From: Leisingera sp. NJS204
GTDB taxonomy: Bacteria; Pseudomonadota; Alphaproteobacteria; Rhodobacterales; Rhodobacteraceae
DNA: 64,000 nucleotides
Direction: 5' to 3'
NCBI RefSeq assembly: GCF_004123675.1
Contig: NZ_CP035417.1
Location: forward strand, 2,347,501 to 2,411,500
The stretch's first letter is position 1. Every line of letters begins with the position of its first letter. The notes below the pieces were generated by a model. That model saw only the letters and a list, made by a program, of their open reading frames with translations. It was not told the origin of the DNA and made no database searches. The translations under genes were made by a program, and so were the position numbers. Below, one piece after another: positions 36,709 through 46,070 of this stretch.

Positions 36709-37502
36709 CAGGTATCCTCGTTCAGGCTGCGCAGCTGGATCGGCGCAAATATCTCACTCTGGCGCAGCTCAAGCCTGCCTTCCTTCACCAGCTGCAAAGA
36801 CGCAGCAAAGGTGGAGGCAGTGGCCGAGCGGCGCTTGACCGGATCGCTGTGCCAGCCGTCCGGCAGATAGCTGATCAGATCGGTCCAGCCGCCGGTAAAA
36901 CCCAGCAGCTGGCGCATCCGCTCCAGCGCTTCTTCCATCGTAAAGACCGACTCCCGGTCCATCACAAAGGGGCGGAAATCCTCCTTGGTGCGGATGCGGG
37001 CATAGGCCTGCATCAGATCCAGCAGGTTGGCAGTATAGGTAACGGTCTTGATCCGGGCGACGCTCTCTTCTTCGCCGCGGGCAAAGAAGTCGCGCCCCAG
37101 CCGGTCGCGGGCCAGCAGCCGGGCCGAAGCATCGCGCATCGCCTGCAGGCGTTCCAGCTGGAACGCCAGGTGTGCCGCCAGTTCCTCGCCCGAGGGGCCG
37201 TCTTCCGCCGGGTCGGGGGGCAGCAGCAGGCGGGATTTCAGGAACGCCAGCCAGGCCGCCATCACCAGGTAATCCGCGGCCAGCTCGATCCGCAGCTCCT
37301 TGGCCTTGTTGACAAAGGTCAGGTACTGCTTGGCCAGCTCCAGCACCGAGATCTTGCGCAGGTCCACTTTCTGGGTGCGCGACAGGGTCAAAAGCAGGTC
37401 AAGCGGGCCTTCGAACCCGTCCACATCCACGATCAGGGCTTCGGCTGCCAGCCGCTCCTCTACCGTCGTGTCCGTGTCTGAAAAAAGTGTCTGCTCAGCC
37501 AT
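36708..37502 (-). CDS. scpA: Segregation and condensation protein ScpA
   Basis: The product has 264 residues, the kleisin subunit. The conserved N-terminal block VDGFEGPLDLLLTLSRTQKVDLRKISVLELAKQY (in parts) and the helix ADYLVMAAWLAFLKSRLLLP bind SMC; the C-terminal KRRSATASTFAASLQLVKEGRLELRQSE binds the other head. The ATG at 37502 overlaps the end of nagZ by 8 bp; an upstream in-frame ATG is less likely. Confidence 0.93.
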   Translation of the reverse strand: MAEQTLFSDTDTTVEERLAAEALIVDVDGFEGPLDLLLTLSRTQKVDLRKISVLELAKQYLTFVNKAKELRIELAADYLVMAAWLAFLKSRLLLPPDPAEDGPSGEELAAHLAFQLERLQAMRDASARLLARDRLGRDFFARGEEESVARIKTVTYTANLLDLMQAYARIRTKEDFRPFVMDRESVFTMEEALERMRQLLGFTGGWTDLISYLPDGWHSDPVKRRSATASTFAASLQLVKEGRLELRQSEIFAPIQLRSLNEDT

Positions 37503-38499
37503 AAACCTGCCCGCCCATGAGGGCGGCAAGTTCTCTTTCAGCGCTCAGAATGTCAAGGGCAGCAGGCGGGCGGCGGGCCGCCAAAGCGCGTTCTGCGCGG
37601 GTCTGCGCCGCCGCTGTCATCGCCCCTGCAGCCTCAGCCACCGCGATCCGTTCTTCCAGCGAGGCATTGCACAAAAGCACAACATCGCAGCCTGCCGCGA
37701 TCGAGGCGCGGGCATTGTCCGCCAGCGAGCCCTGCAGAGCCTTCATCGAGATGTCATCGGTCATAACCAGCCCGTCAAACCCGATGCGTTCGCGGATCAG
37801 ACGCATCATCACCGGTGACGTTGTAGCGGGGCGGTCGTCATAGGCGTCATAGACCAGATGCGCGGTCATCCCCAGCGGCAGGTCGTTCAGTGCCTGGAAC
37901 GCGGCAAAGTCGCTTTGCTCCAGCACGTCAGGGTGGTTCGCCACATGCGGCAGGTCCAGATGGCTGTCAGCAGCGGCGCGGCCATGGCCGGGGATATGCT
38001 TCAGCACCGGCAGCACGCCGCCATCAAGATGCGCGGTGGCCACTGCACGGGCAATCCGGACTACCGTTGCGGCGCTGGTGCCATAGCAGCGGTTCTTCAG
38101 AAATTCATGGGTTTCCATGCAGGCGACATCGGCAATCGGCGCACAGTTGCTATCGATGCCCAGCGTATACAGTTCATGGGCAATCAACCTATAGCGCAGG
38201 TACATTGCCCGCACGGCGTCCTCGCCCGCCAGTTGCACATGCTCCAGCGGCGGCAGCCAATTGCGTGCCAGCGGTTTGCGCAGCCGCTGCACCCGCCCGC
38301 CCTCCTGGTCGATGGTGATCGGGGCATCGCGGCCCACCGCCTCGCGGAAGTCACCGCACAGCGCCTGGATCTGTTCGACATCTCCCAGATTGCGGGCAAA
38401 CAGGATGAATCCAAACGGATCGGCATCGCGGAAGAACGCCTTTTCATCGGCAGTCAGCCGCAGGCCCTCGGCGTCAAGGATGGTGGCTCCGTAGGTCAT
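37495..38499 (-). CDS. nagZ: Beta-N-acetylhexosaminidase NagZ
   Basis: The product has 334 residues, glycoside hydrolase family 3. It removes GlcNAc from muropeptide fragments in peptidoglycan recycling, in the cytosol. Seen are FGFILFARNLGD, DQEGGRVQRL, the catalytic loop KHIPGHGRAAADSH with the Asp-His pair, and VMTDDISMKAL with the nucleophile Asp. It functions upstream of AnmK (17783). It lies in the argS-SPOR-nagZ-scpA-scpB operon. Confidence 0.94.
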   Translation of the reverse strand: MTYGATILDAEGLRLTADEKAFFRDADPFGFILFARNLGDVEQIQALCGDFREAVGRDAPITIDQEGGRVQRLRKPLARNWLPPLEHVQLAGEDAVRAMYLRYRLIAHELYTLGIDSNCAPIADVACMETHEFLKNRCYGTSAATVVRIARAVATAHLDGGVLPVLKHIPGHGRAAADSHLDLPHVANHPDVLEQSDFAAFQALNDLPLGMTAHLVYDAYDDRPATTSPVMMRLIRERIGFDGLVMTDDISMKALQGSLADNARASIAAGCDVVLLCNASLEERIAVAEAAGAMTAAAQTRAERALAARRPPAALDILSAERELAALMGGQVYG

Positions 38500-38565
38500 A
38501 AGATCCCTATCGCCCCTGAAAAGCGGGAGGGCAGCGTCCGGCCTTGGGGCGGGCCGGGCGCTGCG

Positions 38566-39765
38566 TTACCGTGTGGTTACCGGAATGCAATCGGCATTGC
38601 CAGCCACCAGCGCCGAGCAGAACCGGCGGGCGTCCGACAGGCCGGCAAAGCCCATCGCCCGCAGCCGGTAGAACGTGCGCCCGCCGCTTTCGGCGCGCTG
38701 AATCACCCGCTGCTTGCCCTCAAGATAGTCCGCGAAACGGGCATGGATGCGGTCCCATTCAGCGCGCGCCACCTCCGGGCTTTCATAGGCGCCAAGCTGC
38801 GCCAGCCGTGTGCCTGCCGCAAGGGTTGCCGGATCCACATCAACGGTCCCGGCACGTGCTGCCGGTGCGGCTGCGGCCGGAGCCGGGCTGAACCGTGCGG
38901 GCCGGGCCGATGGCCGCAGCGAGACCTTGACACCCGGCGCATTCAGAATTGCAGGCGACGGGACTGCGGCGGCAAGCGCCGGCTGCAGCGGTTCCGGCTG
39001 CACGATGGCAGGGGCCTGCGCCGATGCGGGCACAGCGGCGGAAAGCGGCTCGGCCTCACGCGCCAATTCGGCAACCAGCGCGTCGATATCGCCGTTCTGG
39101 AACGAGGCCACGGCCTCCTCGCTGACGCCGGGCACTGCGGGAACGCCGGGTTCAACCGGGGCCGCAGGCAGTTCAGCCGCCGGCGCGGCCTCGGCGGCCA
39201 GCTCGGGCAGCGGTTTGTCATCTTCGGTCAGCTCAATGGCGGCAGGCGCCAGGGTCAGCCGGTCGGCAGGGGCTTCAGCGCTGCCGCTGGCGGCAACCGC
39301 GTTGACAGCCAGCCCCTGGTGATCCGCCTGAGAGCCGCCCGGCAGCACAGGCTGTTCGCGCATCGGTCCTTCGGCTGCGCGCACCACTGGAACGCCGCTG
39401 ACATCCCGCATCACCAACTTGTAGCCCCAAAAGCCCACCCCGGCGACCAGGGCAATCGACGCAACTGCTCCCAGAATGCTCAGCGATTTCGAGAATCGCG
39501 CCCGCAGCCCGGCAGGAGCAGCAAAAACGGCATAGTCCTGGGGGCCGTGGCCCTGCCCTTCGGGCTGATATCCATAGGCGGAGTCTTCATAGCCGTAATT
39601 CGGCTCGGCTCCTGGCCCGGAATAGTGCTGCCCCCCGGAGTTCTGGCCGGAATACTGCTGGCCAGAATATTGCTGTGTGTATGTGTTTTCCGAGGCAGCG
39701 TCCTGTTCGTGACCGCTGCCTTGTGCATAGGCGCGGCCTTGGCCCGCCTGCGCAAAATACGCCAT
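38566..39765 (-). CDS. SPOR domain membrane protein
   Basis: The product has 399 residues. An N-terminal cytosolic part is rich in Gln, Gly and Tyr, then one membrane span (ILGAVASIALVAGVGFWGY), then a long Ala/Pro/Glu linker, and a C-terminal SPOR domain of about 75 residues (LAQLGAYESPEVARAEWDRI, then FYRLRAMGFAGLSDARRFC). SPOR domains bind denuded glycan strands at the division site, so a septal role is likely. GAGG upstream of the ATG at 39765 sets the start. Confidence 0.87.
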   Translation of the reverse strand: MAYFAQAGQGRAYAQGSGHEQDAASENTYTQQYSGQQYSGQNSGGQHYSGPGAEPNYGYEDSAYGYQPEGQGHGPQDYAVFAAPAGLRARFSKSLSILGAVASIALVAGVGFWGYKLVMRDVSGVPVVRAAEGPMREQPVLPGGSQADHQGLAVNAVAASGSAEAPADRLTLAPAAIELTEDDKPLPELAAEAAPAAELPAAPVEPGVPAVPGVSEEAVASFQNGDIDALVAELAREAEPLSAAVPASAQAPAIVQPEPLQPALAAAVPSPAILNAPGVKVSLRPSARPARFSPAPAAAAPAARAGTVDVDPATLAAGTRLAQLGAYESPEVARAEWDRIHARFADYLEGKQRVIQRAESGGRTFYRLRAMGFAGLSDARRFCSALVAGNADCIPVTTR

Positions 39766-39882
39766 TTTCCGCCTCACTGCCCGGTTTGGCGGCGCATGGG
39801 CTGCGCTGCCGCTGGGTCTCTTGAACTGCCTCAGTCCGGCGGACTGCGCGACTTATGCCCGCAGGGGCTGGCGCCCCATTGG

Positions 39883-41628
39883 TTATCGCATCTCTTCTGC
39901 CGGTTTCACGCCAAGAATACCAAGACCTGCGGAAATGACAACGGAAACGGCCCGGGCCAGCGCCAAATTCGCATGTGTTGCCGATTGGCTGCTCTCCTTA
40001 ACAAATCGTAAACCTTCGTTCGATTTGCCCAGATGGTACAGCCCGTGCAACTCAGACGCGAGGTCATAGAGATAGAAGGCCACCCGGTGCGGTTCATTGC
40101 TGCGGGCGGCGATTTCCACCTGGCGCGGCCATTCGGCCAGCTTCTTGACCACTGCCAGCTGCGCCGGGTCGGCGATCAGGCTCAGATCCGCAGCGTTCAG
40201 CGTGGCATCATCGGCCGCAATATTCTGTTCCGCCGCCTTGCGCAGGGTCGAGCAGATCCGCGCGTTGGCATATTGCACATAGAACACCGGGTTATCCTTG
40301 GACTGCTCCAGCGCCTTATCGAGGTCAAAGTCGAAACCCTGATCGTTCTTGCGGGTCAGCAGCATGAACCGGGTCACGTCTGCGCCCACCGCATCGACAA
40401 CATCGCGCAGGGTGACAAAGGTCCCTGCCCGCTTGGACATCTTGAATTCCTGACCGTCCTTGAACAGCTTCACCAGCTGGCACAGCTTGATATCCAGCGG
40501 CACCCGGCCATCCGACAGCGCCGACACGGCCGCCTTCATCCGTTTGACATAGCCGCCGTGGTCGGCGCCGAAAATGTCGATCAGCTCGTCAAAGCCGCGC
40601 TCGACCTTGTCATAGTGATAAGCAATGTCCGGTGCGAAATAGGTCCAGGCGCCATCGGATTTCTTCACCGCCCGGTCAACGTCGTCGCCATGGTCAGTGG
40701 ATTTGAACAGGGTCTGCTCGCGCGGTTCCCAATCATCGGGCTTTTTGCCCTTGGGCGGCTCCAGCACGCCTTGATAGATCAGCCCCTTGGATTGCAGCGC
40801 CTCCAGCGCCGCCTCGATCTTGCCGGTGCCATAGAGGGATTTTTCCGAATAGAACACATCCATTTCGATGCCAAGCTGGGCCAGGTCCTCGCGGATCAGC
40901 ACCATCATCGCCTCGGTGGAGAACTCCCGCACGTCCGCCAGCCAGACGTCCTCGCCCTTGCCGACATAAGCATCACCCACCTTGTCCTTCAGCGCCTGCC
41001 CCACCGGCTTCAGGTAATCACCCGGATAGGTGCCGTCGGCAAAGGCCACTTCCTGCCCGTGCGCTTCCAGGTAGCGCAGGTAGACAGACCGCGCCAGCAC
41101 ATCGACCTGGCCGCCGCCGTCGTTGATGTAGTATTCGCGGGTGACGTCATAGCCGGCATAAGCCAAGAGCGAGGCCAGCGCATCGCCGAACACCGCGCCT
41201 CGGGTATGGCCCACGTGCAGCGGGCCGGTCGGGTTGGCCGAGACATATTCCACGTTCACCCGCTTGCCCGCGCCCAGACCAGAGCGGCCGAAATCCGTGC
41301 CTGCGTCCAGGACCGATTTCAGAACGTTCTGCCAGATGCCGGGCGCAAGGCGCAGGTTCAAAAAGCCGGGGCCTGCGACCTCGGCCGACGTCACCCGCAC
41401 ATCCGCGGCCAGCCTGGCGGCCAGCGCTTCGGCGATATCGCGCGGCTTCATCCTGGCGGGCTTGGCCAGAACCATCGCCGCATTGGTTGCCATGTCGCCA
41501 TGGGCGGCATCGCGTGGCGGCTCCACCGCGACATTGGCAAAATCAAGCCCCTCGGGCAGCGCGCCGTCCGCGGTCATCGCGGTCAGACTGTCAATCACAA
41601 GCGAGCGGATATCGGTAAAGAGGTTCAT
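39883..41628 (-). CDS. argS: Arginyl-tRNA synthetase
   Basis: The product has 581 residues. It has the ArgRS N-terminal domain, the HIGH-type motif in [20 protein letters not shown], the KMSK-type loop [17 protein letters not shown], and a DALR anticodon domain at the end with the characteristic [19 protein letters not shown]. It is the first gene of the operon running to scpB; the gap to the SPOR gene is 117 bp. Confidence 0.96.
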   Translation of the reverse strand: MNLFTDIRSLVIDSLTAMTADGALPEGLDFANVAVEPPRDAAHGDMATNAAMVLAKPARMKPRDIAEALAARLAADVRVTSAEVAGPGFLNLRLAPGIWQNVLKSVLDAGTDFGRSGLGAGKRVNVEYVSANPTGPLHVGHTRGAVFGDALASLLAYAGYDVTREYYINDGGGQVDVLARSVYLRYLEAHGQEVAFADGTYPGDYLKPVGQALKDKVGDAYVGKGEDVWLADVREFSTEAMMVLIREDLAQLGIEMDVFYSEKSLYGTGKIEAALEALQSKGLIYQGVLEPPKGKKPDDWEPREQTLFKSTDHGDDVDRAVKKSDGAWTYFAPDIAYHYDKVERGFDELIDIFGADHGGYVKRMKAAVSALSDGRVPLDIKLCQLVKLFKDGQEFKMSKRAGTFVTLRDVVDAVGADVTRFMLLTRKNDQGFDFDLDKALEQSKDNPVFYVQYANARICSTLRKAAEQNIAADDATLNAADLSLIADPAQLAVVKKLAEWPRQVEIAARSNEPHRVAFYLYDLASELHGLYHLGKSNEGLRFVKESSQSATHANLALARAVSVVISAGLGILGVKPAEEMR

Positions 41629-41724
41629 ATCTGGCGTCCCATATGTTCAGCACTGCGGATACCGGGGGCCAAAGGCAGGGTCAACAGGATTGCAGGGGCT
41701 GCAGGGACCGGTAAGCGCACCGCA

Positions 41725-41770
41725 CCGGAAAATTCAATTTTCCGGCCAATTTTCTTACTCAAGAAAATTG
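41725..41770. terminator. Two adjoining AT-rich hairpins
   Basis: CCGGAAAATT (41725-41734) pairs with AATTTTCCGG (41736-41745), then CAATTTTCTT (41747-41756) with AAGAAAATTG (41761-41770). The pair stands between the YciI-like gene (stop 41794) and the argS start. It resembles the pair at 17722-17768 in layout. Confidence 0.55.
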
Positions 41771-41793
41771 CGCCGCCATCCGCTGCGCCGGCC

Positions 41794-42132
41794 TCACAGG
41801 GTGGCGGTCTGGTCTTCCAGGATCTTGCCCCAGGTGAAGATCTCATAGGACCGGAAAGCAGGCACATAAAACGGATCACCATGGATCAGATGCTCCACCT
41901 CGACACGGTCCTCGGCCTCGACGATCCACAGCGCACCGCAGAAATCGCCATCGGTGTCCGGCTTCAGCCCGCCGCCGATCCGCAGTTCCGGGTGATCCCG
42001 GACATAAGCCACATGAGCATCGCGCCGGGATTGGCTGGCGCGCACATCCATCATTGCCGGCGCATCACGGAACATCACCGCCCAGCGGGTCAGCGCCGGC
42101 GCGGTCTTGCGGGTTTCCCGGGGAGCGGTCAT
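41794..42132 (-). CDS. YciI-like protein, second of a tandem pair
   Basis: The product has 112 residues. It looks like the YciI/ferredoxin-like fold family: ALTRWAVMFRDAPAMMDVRA, then RRDAHVAYVRDHPELRIGGG, GALWIVEAEDRVEVEHLIHGDPFYV and the final TWGKI. Its start overlaps the upstream gene by 4 bp (ATGA). The family has an unknown role, with some members acting as small dehydrochlorinase-like enzymes. A much longer reading upstream in the same frame is not coding: it lies over the paired gene. Confidence 0.8.
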   Translation of the reverse strand: MTAPRETRKTAPALTRWAVMFRDAPAMMDVRASQSRRDAHVAYVRDHPELRIGGGLKPDTDGDFCGALWIVEAEDRVEVEHLIHGDPFYVPAFRSYEIFTWGKILEDQTATL

Positions 42133-42428
42133 GACAGCATTCCCTGAATGGCTGAGGCCGTGCCCCATTCGGTGATCTTGTAGGTGCGCAAAGAGGCCAC
42201 GTAATAAGGATCCTGCAGGATCAGCCGTTCCACATCCTGACGGGTCTCCGCCTCCACATTCCAGATCGCGCCTGGGAAATCCTGCATCGGCCGCATCGCC
42301 AGCGCGCCGCCGATTTGCAGCCCGGACCTGGACCGCACAAAGGCGATATGCGCCTCGCGCCGCTTCTTGTCGCCGCGCACCCGGTCCATTTCGGGCTTGT
42401 CCGTGAATGTGACGGTCCAGCGTGCCAT
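42129..42428 (-). CDS. YciI-like protein, first of a tandem pair
   Basis: The product has 99 residues: MARWTVTFTDKPEMDRVRGD, then KRREAHIAFVRSRSGLQIGG, PMQDFPGAIWNVEAETRQDV, then DPYYVASLRTYKITEWG. It shows the same order of motifs as the following gene, so the pair is a duplication. The start at 42428 has GGGGGAAAG upstream. A His near residue 26 occupies the usual YciI active-site position. Confidence 0.8.
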   Translation of the reverse strand: MARWTVTFTDKPEMDRVRGDKKRREAHIAFVRSRSGLQIGGALAMRPMQDFPGAIWNVEAETRQDVERLILQDPYYVASLRTYKITEWGTASAIQGMLS

Positions 42429-42662
42429 GGCTTTCCCCCTTGCTGCTCCTTTCGCGGATAACGCCAACGCCCCGCGGCATCATAGGGCCAGATCATAGCA
42501 CGGCTTACGGCCAATTCGGGAACCTGACTAAGAGCATTCCGCACCCCGAACACACAACGGCAGGTCCGCGCCCGGCCTCGGGCCGTTGCGAATGTGCCGT
42601 CCCGAGGCGGAGGCCGGGCACAGGCCGGACCGCAAGCGGCCCGGCCTGAAGACTTGCCGCAG

Positions 42663-43055
42663 CTACGCCGGATGCCCCTCCGACTGCTTCGCACCGTCGC
42701 AAATCGCATACCAGCCCGGCTTCTCGCCCACAAACTCGTGGAAACTGTTCGCCACCTCCAGCGCCCCGTCCAGTGCATTTGCGGCGATCGGAAAACTGGC
42801 GTCCTGCGACAGGATCTCGCCCAGCGAGCTGCCGCAGATCCGGCAGAAACAACGGCCGTATTTATAGGGTGGCGCAGGCTGATACAGCGTCACCTCCTCC
42901 TTGCCGGCAATCCAGCGCAGGTCTTCCTTCTTCACAAACACAATGGTGCTGGCCCCCGCCTTGCGGCAGCGCGAGCAATGGCAGGTGCCCATCAGCGACG
43001 GCTGCGCCAGCAGCTCAAACTTCACCGCGCCGCAGCAACAGCTTCCCTCAATCAT
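42663..43055 (-). CDS. GFA family zinc protein
   Basis: The product has 130 residues with the glutathione-dependent formaldehyde-activating (GFA/Mss4-like) fold: EGSCCCGAVKFEL, TCHCSRCRKAGAS and CFCRICGSSLG carry the cysteines for two zinc ions. Despite the family name, most members have unknown reactions. The ATG at 43055 is preceded by AAGGA at 8 nt. It is a single gene. Confidence 0.88.
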   Translation of the reverse strand: MIEGSCCCGAVKFELLAQPSLMGTCHCSRCRKAGASTIVFVKKEDLRWIAGKEEVTLYQPAPPYKYGRCFCRICGSSLGEILSQDASFPIAANALDGALEVANSFHEFVGEKPGWYAICDGAKQSEGHPA

Positions 43056-43451
43056 TCCAGCAATCCTTCCTATCATCCACTTGATAGGAACATTACGTGA
43101 ACACATTCTGAAAAACAAGCCGCACTCACCCGTTGCGCAGCGACCATCCGCACCGCACGCCCGGCTTGCGCCGCCTTAACATGACTATGCGAAAGTCACT
43201 CCCGCTGCAGTACATGGCGCGGGTCTGGCACCCCTTGCGCACAGGAGGCCAGCCCCCCCAAGACCACCTCCGCAAAAGGTGCAGAGGCGTCTGACTGATG
43301 AAGCTATTGACCGGACACGTGGCGCGCTGGCGTTCCGGCCCTTCCCTCCGCCTGTCGTGGCTGCGCCGCCATCTCTGCCCTGCCCGTTTCACGGCCCGCA
43401 GGAACGGCCGGCAGCAAACAAGACAGACCTCAAGGAACACAAGGGAAGCCC
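43056..43451. other. Gap without a recognised gene
   Basis: The 396 bp between the GFA start and the dgt stop hold the GFA promoter. A short frame from 43298 on the plus strand has an upstream purine stretch but runs into dgt antisense and shows no family. I see no hairpin with a T-run. Confidence 0.4.
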
Positions 43452-44636
43452 TCAGACCTCAACCTTCACCCCGATCAGCCGCTCATGCTGCTGCAGGGCG
43501 AAACGGTCGGTCATGCCGGCAATGTAATCCGACACAATCCGCGCCAGCGCGGTGCGTCCCTGTGCAGCCGCGATATCGGCGTGCCAGCGCTCCGGCATGT
43601 CCTGCGGATTGTCCAGAAAGTAGGGAAACAGCGCCTCCACCACCTTGGCGACCTTGGCGCGTTTCTCCATCACCGAAGGGGCGCGGTACATGCGGGTGAA
43701 CAGGAAGGCGCGGATGTCTTTCAGCCCGGCCCAAATTTCCGGCGAGAACTGCACCAGCGGATAATCCAGCGCCCGTACCTCCTCGACACTCTGTACAGCA
43801 GACTCCGCCAGCAGCATCCGGGCAGTGCCGATCACATCACCGACCATGACCCCGAAGAAACGCCGCAGTGCCTCGTGCCGGCGGCGGTTCGAGTCCAGAC
43901 CCGGATACAGCCGGTCCACCGCGCCATACGCCTTGTCCAGCAGCGGCAGCCGTGCCAGATCATCATCGCCGAACAGCCCGGCCCGCAGCGCATCGTGCAG
44001 ATCGTGGTTGTTGTAGGCAATGTCATCCGCCAGCGCCGCTACTTGCGCCTCGGCACTTGCGTGGGTGTGCAGTTCCAGATCCACCGCCGCGTTGCATTCC
44101 GCCAGCGCCCAGGGCAGCTCCCCCACCACCGGACCGTTGTGTTTCGCAATCGCTTCAAGGGTTTCCCAGGTGAGGTTCAACCCGTCGAATTCGGCGTAAT
44201 GGCGCTCCAGACAGGTCACAATGCGGATCGCCTGGGCATTATGATCAAACCCGCCATAGGGTGCCATCAGCCCGTGCAGCGCATCCTCACCGGTGTGGCC
44301 GAACGGCGTGTGGCCCAAGTCATGCGCCAACGCCACCGCCTCGGTCAGCTCCTGGTTCAGCCCCAAGGCGCCGGCAATTGTCCGGCCCACCTGCCCCACT
44401 TCAATCGAATGAGTAAGGCGGGTGCGGTAATTGTCGCCCTCATGTTCGACAAACACCTGGGTCTTATGTTTCAACCTGCGGAACGCACTGGCGTGGATGA
44501 TCCGGTCGCGGTCACGCTGATAGGGCGATCGGAAGGAGCTTTCCTCCTCGGTCACCTGCCGCCCGCGGCTGCGGTCCGGCATCGTGGCATAAGGCGCATG
44601 CATGTTAAATCTTTTCTCCAGCAAATCTTGCCGCAT
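43452..44636 (-). CDS. dgt: dGTPase-like HD domain triphosphohydrolase
   Basis: The product has 394 residues. Dgt-type HD enzymes release PPPi from dGTP or other dNTPs. The HD ligands are visible in RTRLTHSIEVGQVGR and ALAHDLGHTPFGHTGEDAL, plus ADDIAYNNHDLHD. The start is uncertain; the ATG at 44636 has AAGG upstream, while another at 44651 has none. It lies next to erpA (divergent, 57 bp between starts), as is usual in Rhodobacteraceae. Confidence 0.9.
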   Translation of the reverse strand: MRQDLLEKRFNMHAPYATMPDRSRGRQVTEEESSFRSPYQRDRDRIIHASAFRRLKHKTQVFVEHEGDNYRTRLTHSIEVGQVGRTIAGALGLNQELTEAVALAHDLGHTPFGHTGEDALHGLMAPYGGFDHNAQAIRIVTCLERHYAEFDGLNLTWETLEAIAKHNGPVVGELPWALAECNAAVDLELHTHASAEAQVAALADDIAYNNHDLHDALRAGLFGDDDLARLPLLDKAYGAVDRLYPGLDSNRRRHEALRRFFGVMVGDVIGTARMLLAESAVQSVEEVRALDYPLVQFSPEIWAGLKDIRAFLFTRMYRAPSVMEKRAKVAKVVEALFPYFLDNPQDMPERWHADIAAAQGRTALARIVSDYIAGMTDRFALQQHERLIGVKVEV

Positions 44637-44693
44637 GAATTGCACCTTCATATATAAAGCCTTGCGCTGCAACTAACGCTGTGGAGAAACCTG

Positions 44694-45017
44694 ATGAACC
44701 TGCCCCCGAAAGTCACTGACCGCGCCTTTGCCCGGCTGGCCGAGATCGGCGCCGCGGACCAGGGCCAGGCGCTGCGCGTCGCGGTCGAAGGCGGCGGCTG
44801 CTCGGGCTTTCAGTACGAGATCGCACTGGACGAGGCGAAACCCGAAGATCTGGTGCTTGAGGGCCAGGGCGAAATGGTCGTCGTCGACACGGTCTCCCTG
44901 CCGTTCCTGGAAAACGCAGTGATCGATTTCACCGAGGAGCTGATCGGCGCCCGCTTCACCATCGAGAACCCCAACGCCACCTCCAGCTGCGGCTGCGGCA
45001 CCTCGTTTTCGATGTGA
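44694..45017 (+). CDS. erpA: Iron-sulfur cluster insertion protein ErpA
   Basis: The product has 107 residues, an A-type Fe-S carrier. The three cysteines are in EGGGCSGFQY and SSCGCGTSF. It passes clusters to apo-enzymes. GGAG lies before the ATG (gtggagaaacctg). A hairpin with an 11-bp stem follows at 45073. Confidence 0.93.
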   Translation: MNLPPKVTDRAFARLAEIGAADQGQALRVAVEGGGCSGFQYEIALDEAKPEDLVLEGQGEMVVVDTVSLPFLENAVIDFTEELIGARFTIENPNATSSCGCGTSFSM

Positions 45018-45072
45018 CCCGGCGTCCAGCCGGCATCGCGCATCATGATCCCGCTTTGCCGCCAGGCAAGGC

Positions 45073-45104
45073 AGCGCCCGCCCTCATCTCAAGGGGCGGG
45101 CGCT
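45073..45104. terminator. Hairpin between erpA and the convergent EamA gene
   Basis: AGCGCCCGCCC (45073-45083) pairs perfectly with GGGCGGGCGCT (45094-45104). It lies 55 nt behind the erpA stop and 48 nt before the end of the EamA gene. It could serve both. Confidence 0.65.
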
Positions 45105-45152
45105 TCGCCCGTTTGCAGGGCGCAACGTCTCAGACGCAACCCTGACCCGGCG

Positions 45153-46070
45153 CTAGGGATCGGTCTGCAGCCGTCCCTGGCCGCGCAGCCTTGGCAAGGC
45201 CGGGGCAAACTGATCCCAGACCAGATACAGACCGGACGCAATCACAATGGCACCGCCGATATAGGTGGTGGCTGGCGGAAACTCGCCAAAGAAGACTGAA
45301 CCGATAACCGCCATCCAGATGAACTGCAGGTTCATCAGCGGAGTCACCGCATAAGAAGCCATAAGCCGCAACGCCACCACCAGCAGCCAGCGCGCGCCGA
45401 ACAACAAGAAGGCATAGGCCGCAGCCCACACCACATCAGCAAGCGGCATCGGCACCCATACAAACGGCAGCGCCAGCAGCATTGCGCCGCACAGCGTCAG
45501 GTTGGGATAGAACACCTGCGCCAGTGCGTTGCTTTCATAACGGCCGATAAACCGTGCCATGGTCATGGAAAACGTGCCGGAAAGCACCGCACCAAAGGCC
45601 ACGAAATGGCCCCAGGATGCATGCGCGTCCGCGTTGCCATGCGGCAGCAGAAACAACACGCCGCAAAATCCCGCGGCCAGCGCGATCCAGGCCGCCGGGC
45701 GCACAGGCTCTTTCAATACTGCTCCGGACATGGCGCCGGCCAGCAGCGGCATCAGGCCGATAAAGACAAACACTTCGGCAAAAGGCAGCAGCCGGAAAGC
45801 ATAGAAGAAACAGACCGCAGCGATCAGCGTCGCCACTGACCTGAGAGCCATCGCCCGCGGGCAGCGGGTGCGGAAGCCGCCGCGCTGCGCCGGCAGCCGG
45901 TCCGCCAGCAGGCAGAACCCCACCACCATCGCACCGGACAGCGCATAAAGCTGCGCCGCCGCATACTGGCCCGCCAGCAATTTTGTGATCCCGTCGGCCG
46001 AAGCGATCAACCCGGTATAGGCCACCACCAGCAGCGCACCGCCCAAGGCCTGATTGCGGGTGCCGCCCAT
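45153..46070 (-). CDS. EamA/DMT transporter, last gene of the SSGS-repeat operon
   Basis: The product has 305 residues, with about ten membrane helices in two EamA halves and the charged loops of the DMT superfamily. The start is taken at the ATG overlapping the previous stop (TGATG); a GTG one codon earlier is possible. Substrate unknown. Its tight coupling to the unknown gene upstream suggests the two products work together, for example as exporter of the product of this locus (inference). Confidence 0.85.
   Translation of the reverse strand: MGGTRNQALGGALLVVAYTGLIASADGITKLLAGQYAAAQLYALSGAMVVGFCLLADRLPAQRGGFRTRCPRAMALRSVATLIAAVCFFYAFRLLPFAEVFVFIGLMPLLAGAMSGAVLKEPVRPAAWIALAAGFCGVLFLLPHGNADAHASWGHFVAFGAVLSGTFSMTMARFIGRYESNALAQVFYPNLTLCGAMLLALPFVWVPMPLADVVWAAAYAFLLFGARWLLVVALRLMASYAVTPLMNLQFIWMAVIGSVFFGEFPPATTYIGGAIVIASGLYLVWDQFAPALPRLRGQGRLQTDP

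Noticed and set aside
37858..42147. Two long plus-strand frames (717 and 704 codons)
   Set aside because: Antisense to nagZ, the SPOR gene, argS and the YciI genes, all well supported; they lack ribosome sites.
41794..42483. A single 229-codon protein covering both YciI genes
   Set aside because: Its first half lies in the wrong frame over the first YciI gene; the real gene starts at 42132 within the ATGA overlap.
43298..43699. Basic plus-strand frame before dgt
   Set aside because: It runs far into dgt antisense, shows no family motif, and the purine stretch upstream is poorly spaced.
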